NCBI RefSeq assembly: GCF_000369805.1
Contig: NZ_KB850224.1
Coordinates: 1,792,262-1,856,261, forward strand
Direction of reading: 5' to 3'
From: Acinetobacter sp. NIPH 2100
GTDB lineage: Bacteria; Pseudomonadota; Gammaproteobacteria; Pseudomonadales; Moraxellaceae
DNA length: 64,000 bases
Below, piece by piece: positions 63,755 to 64,000 of the stretch. Below the pieces are notes generated by a model, which did not search any database, had not been told where the DNA came from, and saw nothing but the letters and a program-made list of their open reading frames with translations. A program made the translations under genes and the position numbers. How positions within the stretch are numbered: the stretch's first letter is position 1; each line of letters begins with the position of its first letter.

Positions 63755-64000
63755 ATGGTGTCATTTCTGTTTATTGGTCTGATCATTACGATCCTACTAA
63801 CACCAGGTCCAACGAATACATTATTGGCTTCGTCTGGAATCCAAACAGGTATTAAGCGTTCACTGAAATTGATCCCTGCGGAGGTAATCGGTTATTTTAT
63901 TGCCATTACAACATGGGGCTTTTTACTTGAGTCTGTTTCACACTATGTGCCTTGGCTACCACCGCTAATTAAATTACTTAGTGCAACTTTTATTATCTAT
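63755..64000 (+). CDS. LysE/RhtB-family exporter, 3'-truncated by the window
   Basis: The first 82 residues are visible, with two to three membrane helices and the family motif LLTPGPTNTLLASSG near residue 14. AGAGG lies 9 nt before the ATG. The frame is open to the last base, so the gene continues outside. LysE/RhtB proteins export amino acids or related solutes; which one cannot be told. Confidence 0.82.
   Translation, partial: MVSFLFIGLIITILLTPGPTNTLLASSGIQTGIKRSLKLIPAEVIGYFIAITTWGFLLESVSHYVPWLPPLIKLLSATFIIY

Overview
The window is a gene-dense, AT-rich gammaproteobacterial chromosome segment. Gene content and order point to the genus Acinetobacter: a paa tail with paaX/paaY, benzyl alcohol/benzaldehyde genes of the areCB type, a divergent pobR-pobA pair, an acinetoferrin-type siderophore cluster, a fused HAD-mannitol-1-phosphate dehydrogenase and a BlsA-like BLUF protein. 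The species cannot be fixed by reading. No rRNA, tRNA, CRISPR array or insertion sequence was seen.

Layout. 1-4980: end of the phenylacetate operon (paaH partial, paaJ, paaK) with its repressor paaX and paaY. 5069-10751: a sigma-54 activator, an outer-membrane channel, an aldehyde dehydrogenase and an aryl-alcohol dehydrogenase; a -24/-12 promoter and a 17-bp upstream inverted repeat lie between the activator and its likely targets. 10857-16114 (minus): an amine/aldehyde catabolic operon (PatD-like dehydrogenase, tandem NTF2-like protein, FadR-type regulator, stand-alone Cache protein, APC permease). 16437-18608: pobR/pobA, the latter with a fresh-looking 12-bp tandem duplication. 18722-21225: UbiB-like kinase, an unknown gene and YbaK. 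21562-35075: NIS siderophore biosynthesis, uptake and export under a perfect palindromic Fur box, followed by a second paralogous TonB receptor. 35383-37506: bifunctional mannitol-1-P enzyme. 37591-42942: cobalamin lower-ligand assembly (cobU, cobT, cobC, cobS) with a 2H phosphoesterase and a lipoprotein acid phosphatase interspersed. 43000-54007: metal-related genes (TonB receptor, two PepSY proteins, DUF2946/DUF3649/DUF3325-like membrane proteins, a Cys-rich secreted peptide) mixed with aroG-type DAHP synthase, LysE and TauE transporters. 54195-59727: mostly core genes (lpxB, porin, HIT protein) plus conserved unknowns. 59728-64000: a looser accessory region.

The accessory end holds the most unusual material. 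Two 37-residue hydrophobic peptides (60950-61063 and 62129-62242) are 30/37 identical. Both sit exactly 29 nt behind an identical extended -10 element and they flank an orphan phage-type lysozyme. A stand-alone small RNA candidate (about 60177-60262) has a well-spaced promoter, a 5' hairpin and a terminator. A guanidine-II (mini-ykkC) riboswitch, seen as two ACGA-loop hairpins, precedes a Gdx/SugE-type SMR exporter. A BLUF photoreceptor and the start of a LysE-type transporter close the window.

Start sites were moved from the longest reading frame where a Shine-Dalgarno sequence, a signal peptide or gene overlap favoured an internal start. Functional names rest on motif and family recognition by eye; no database search was run.
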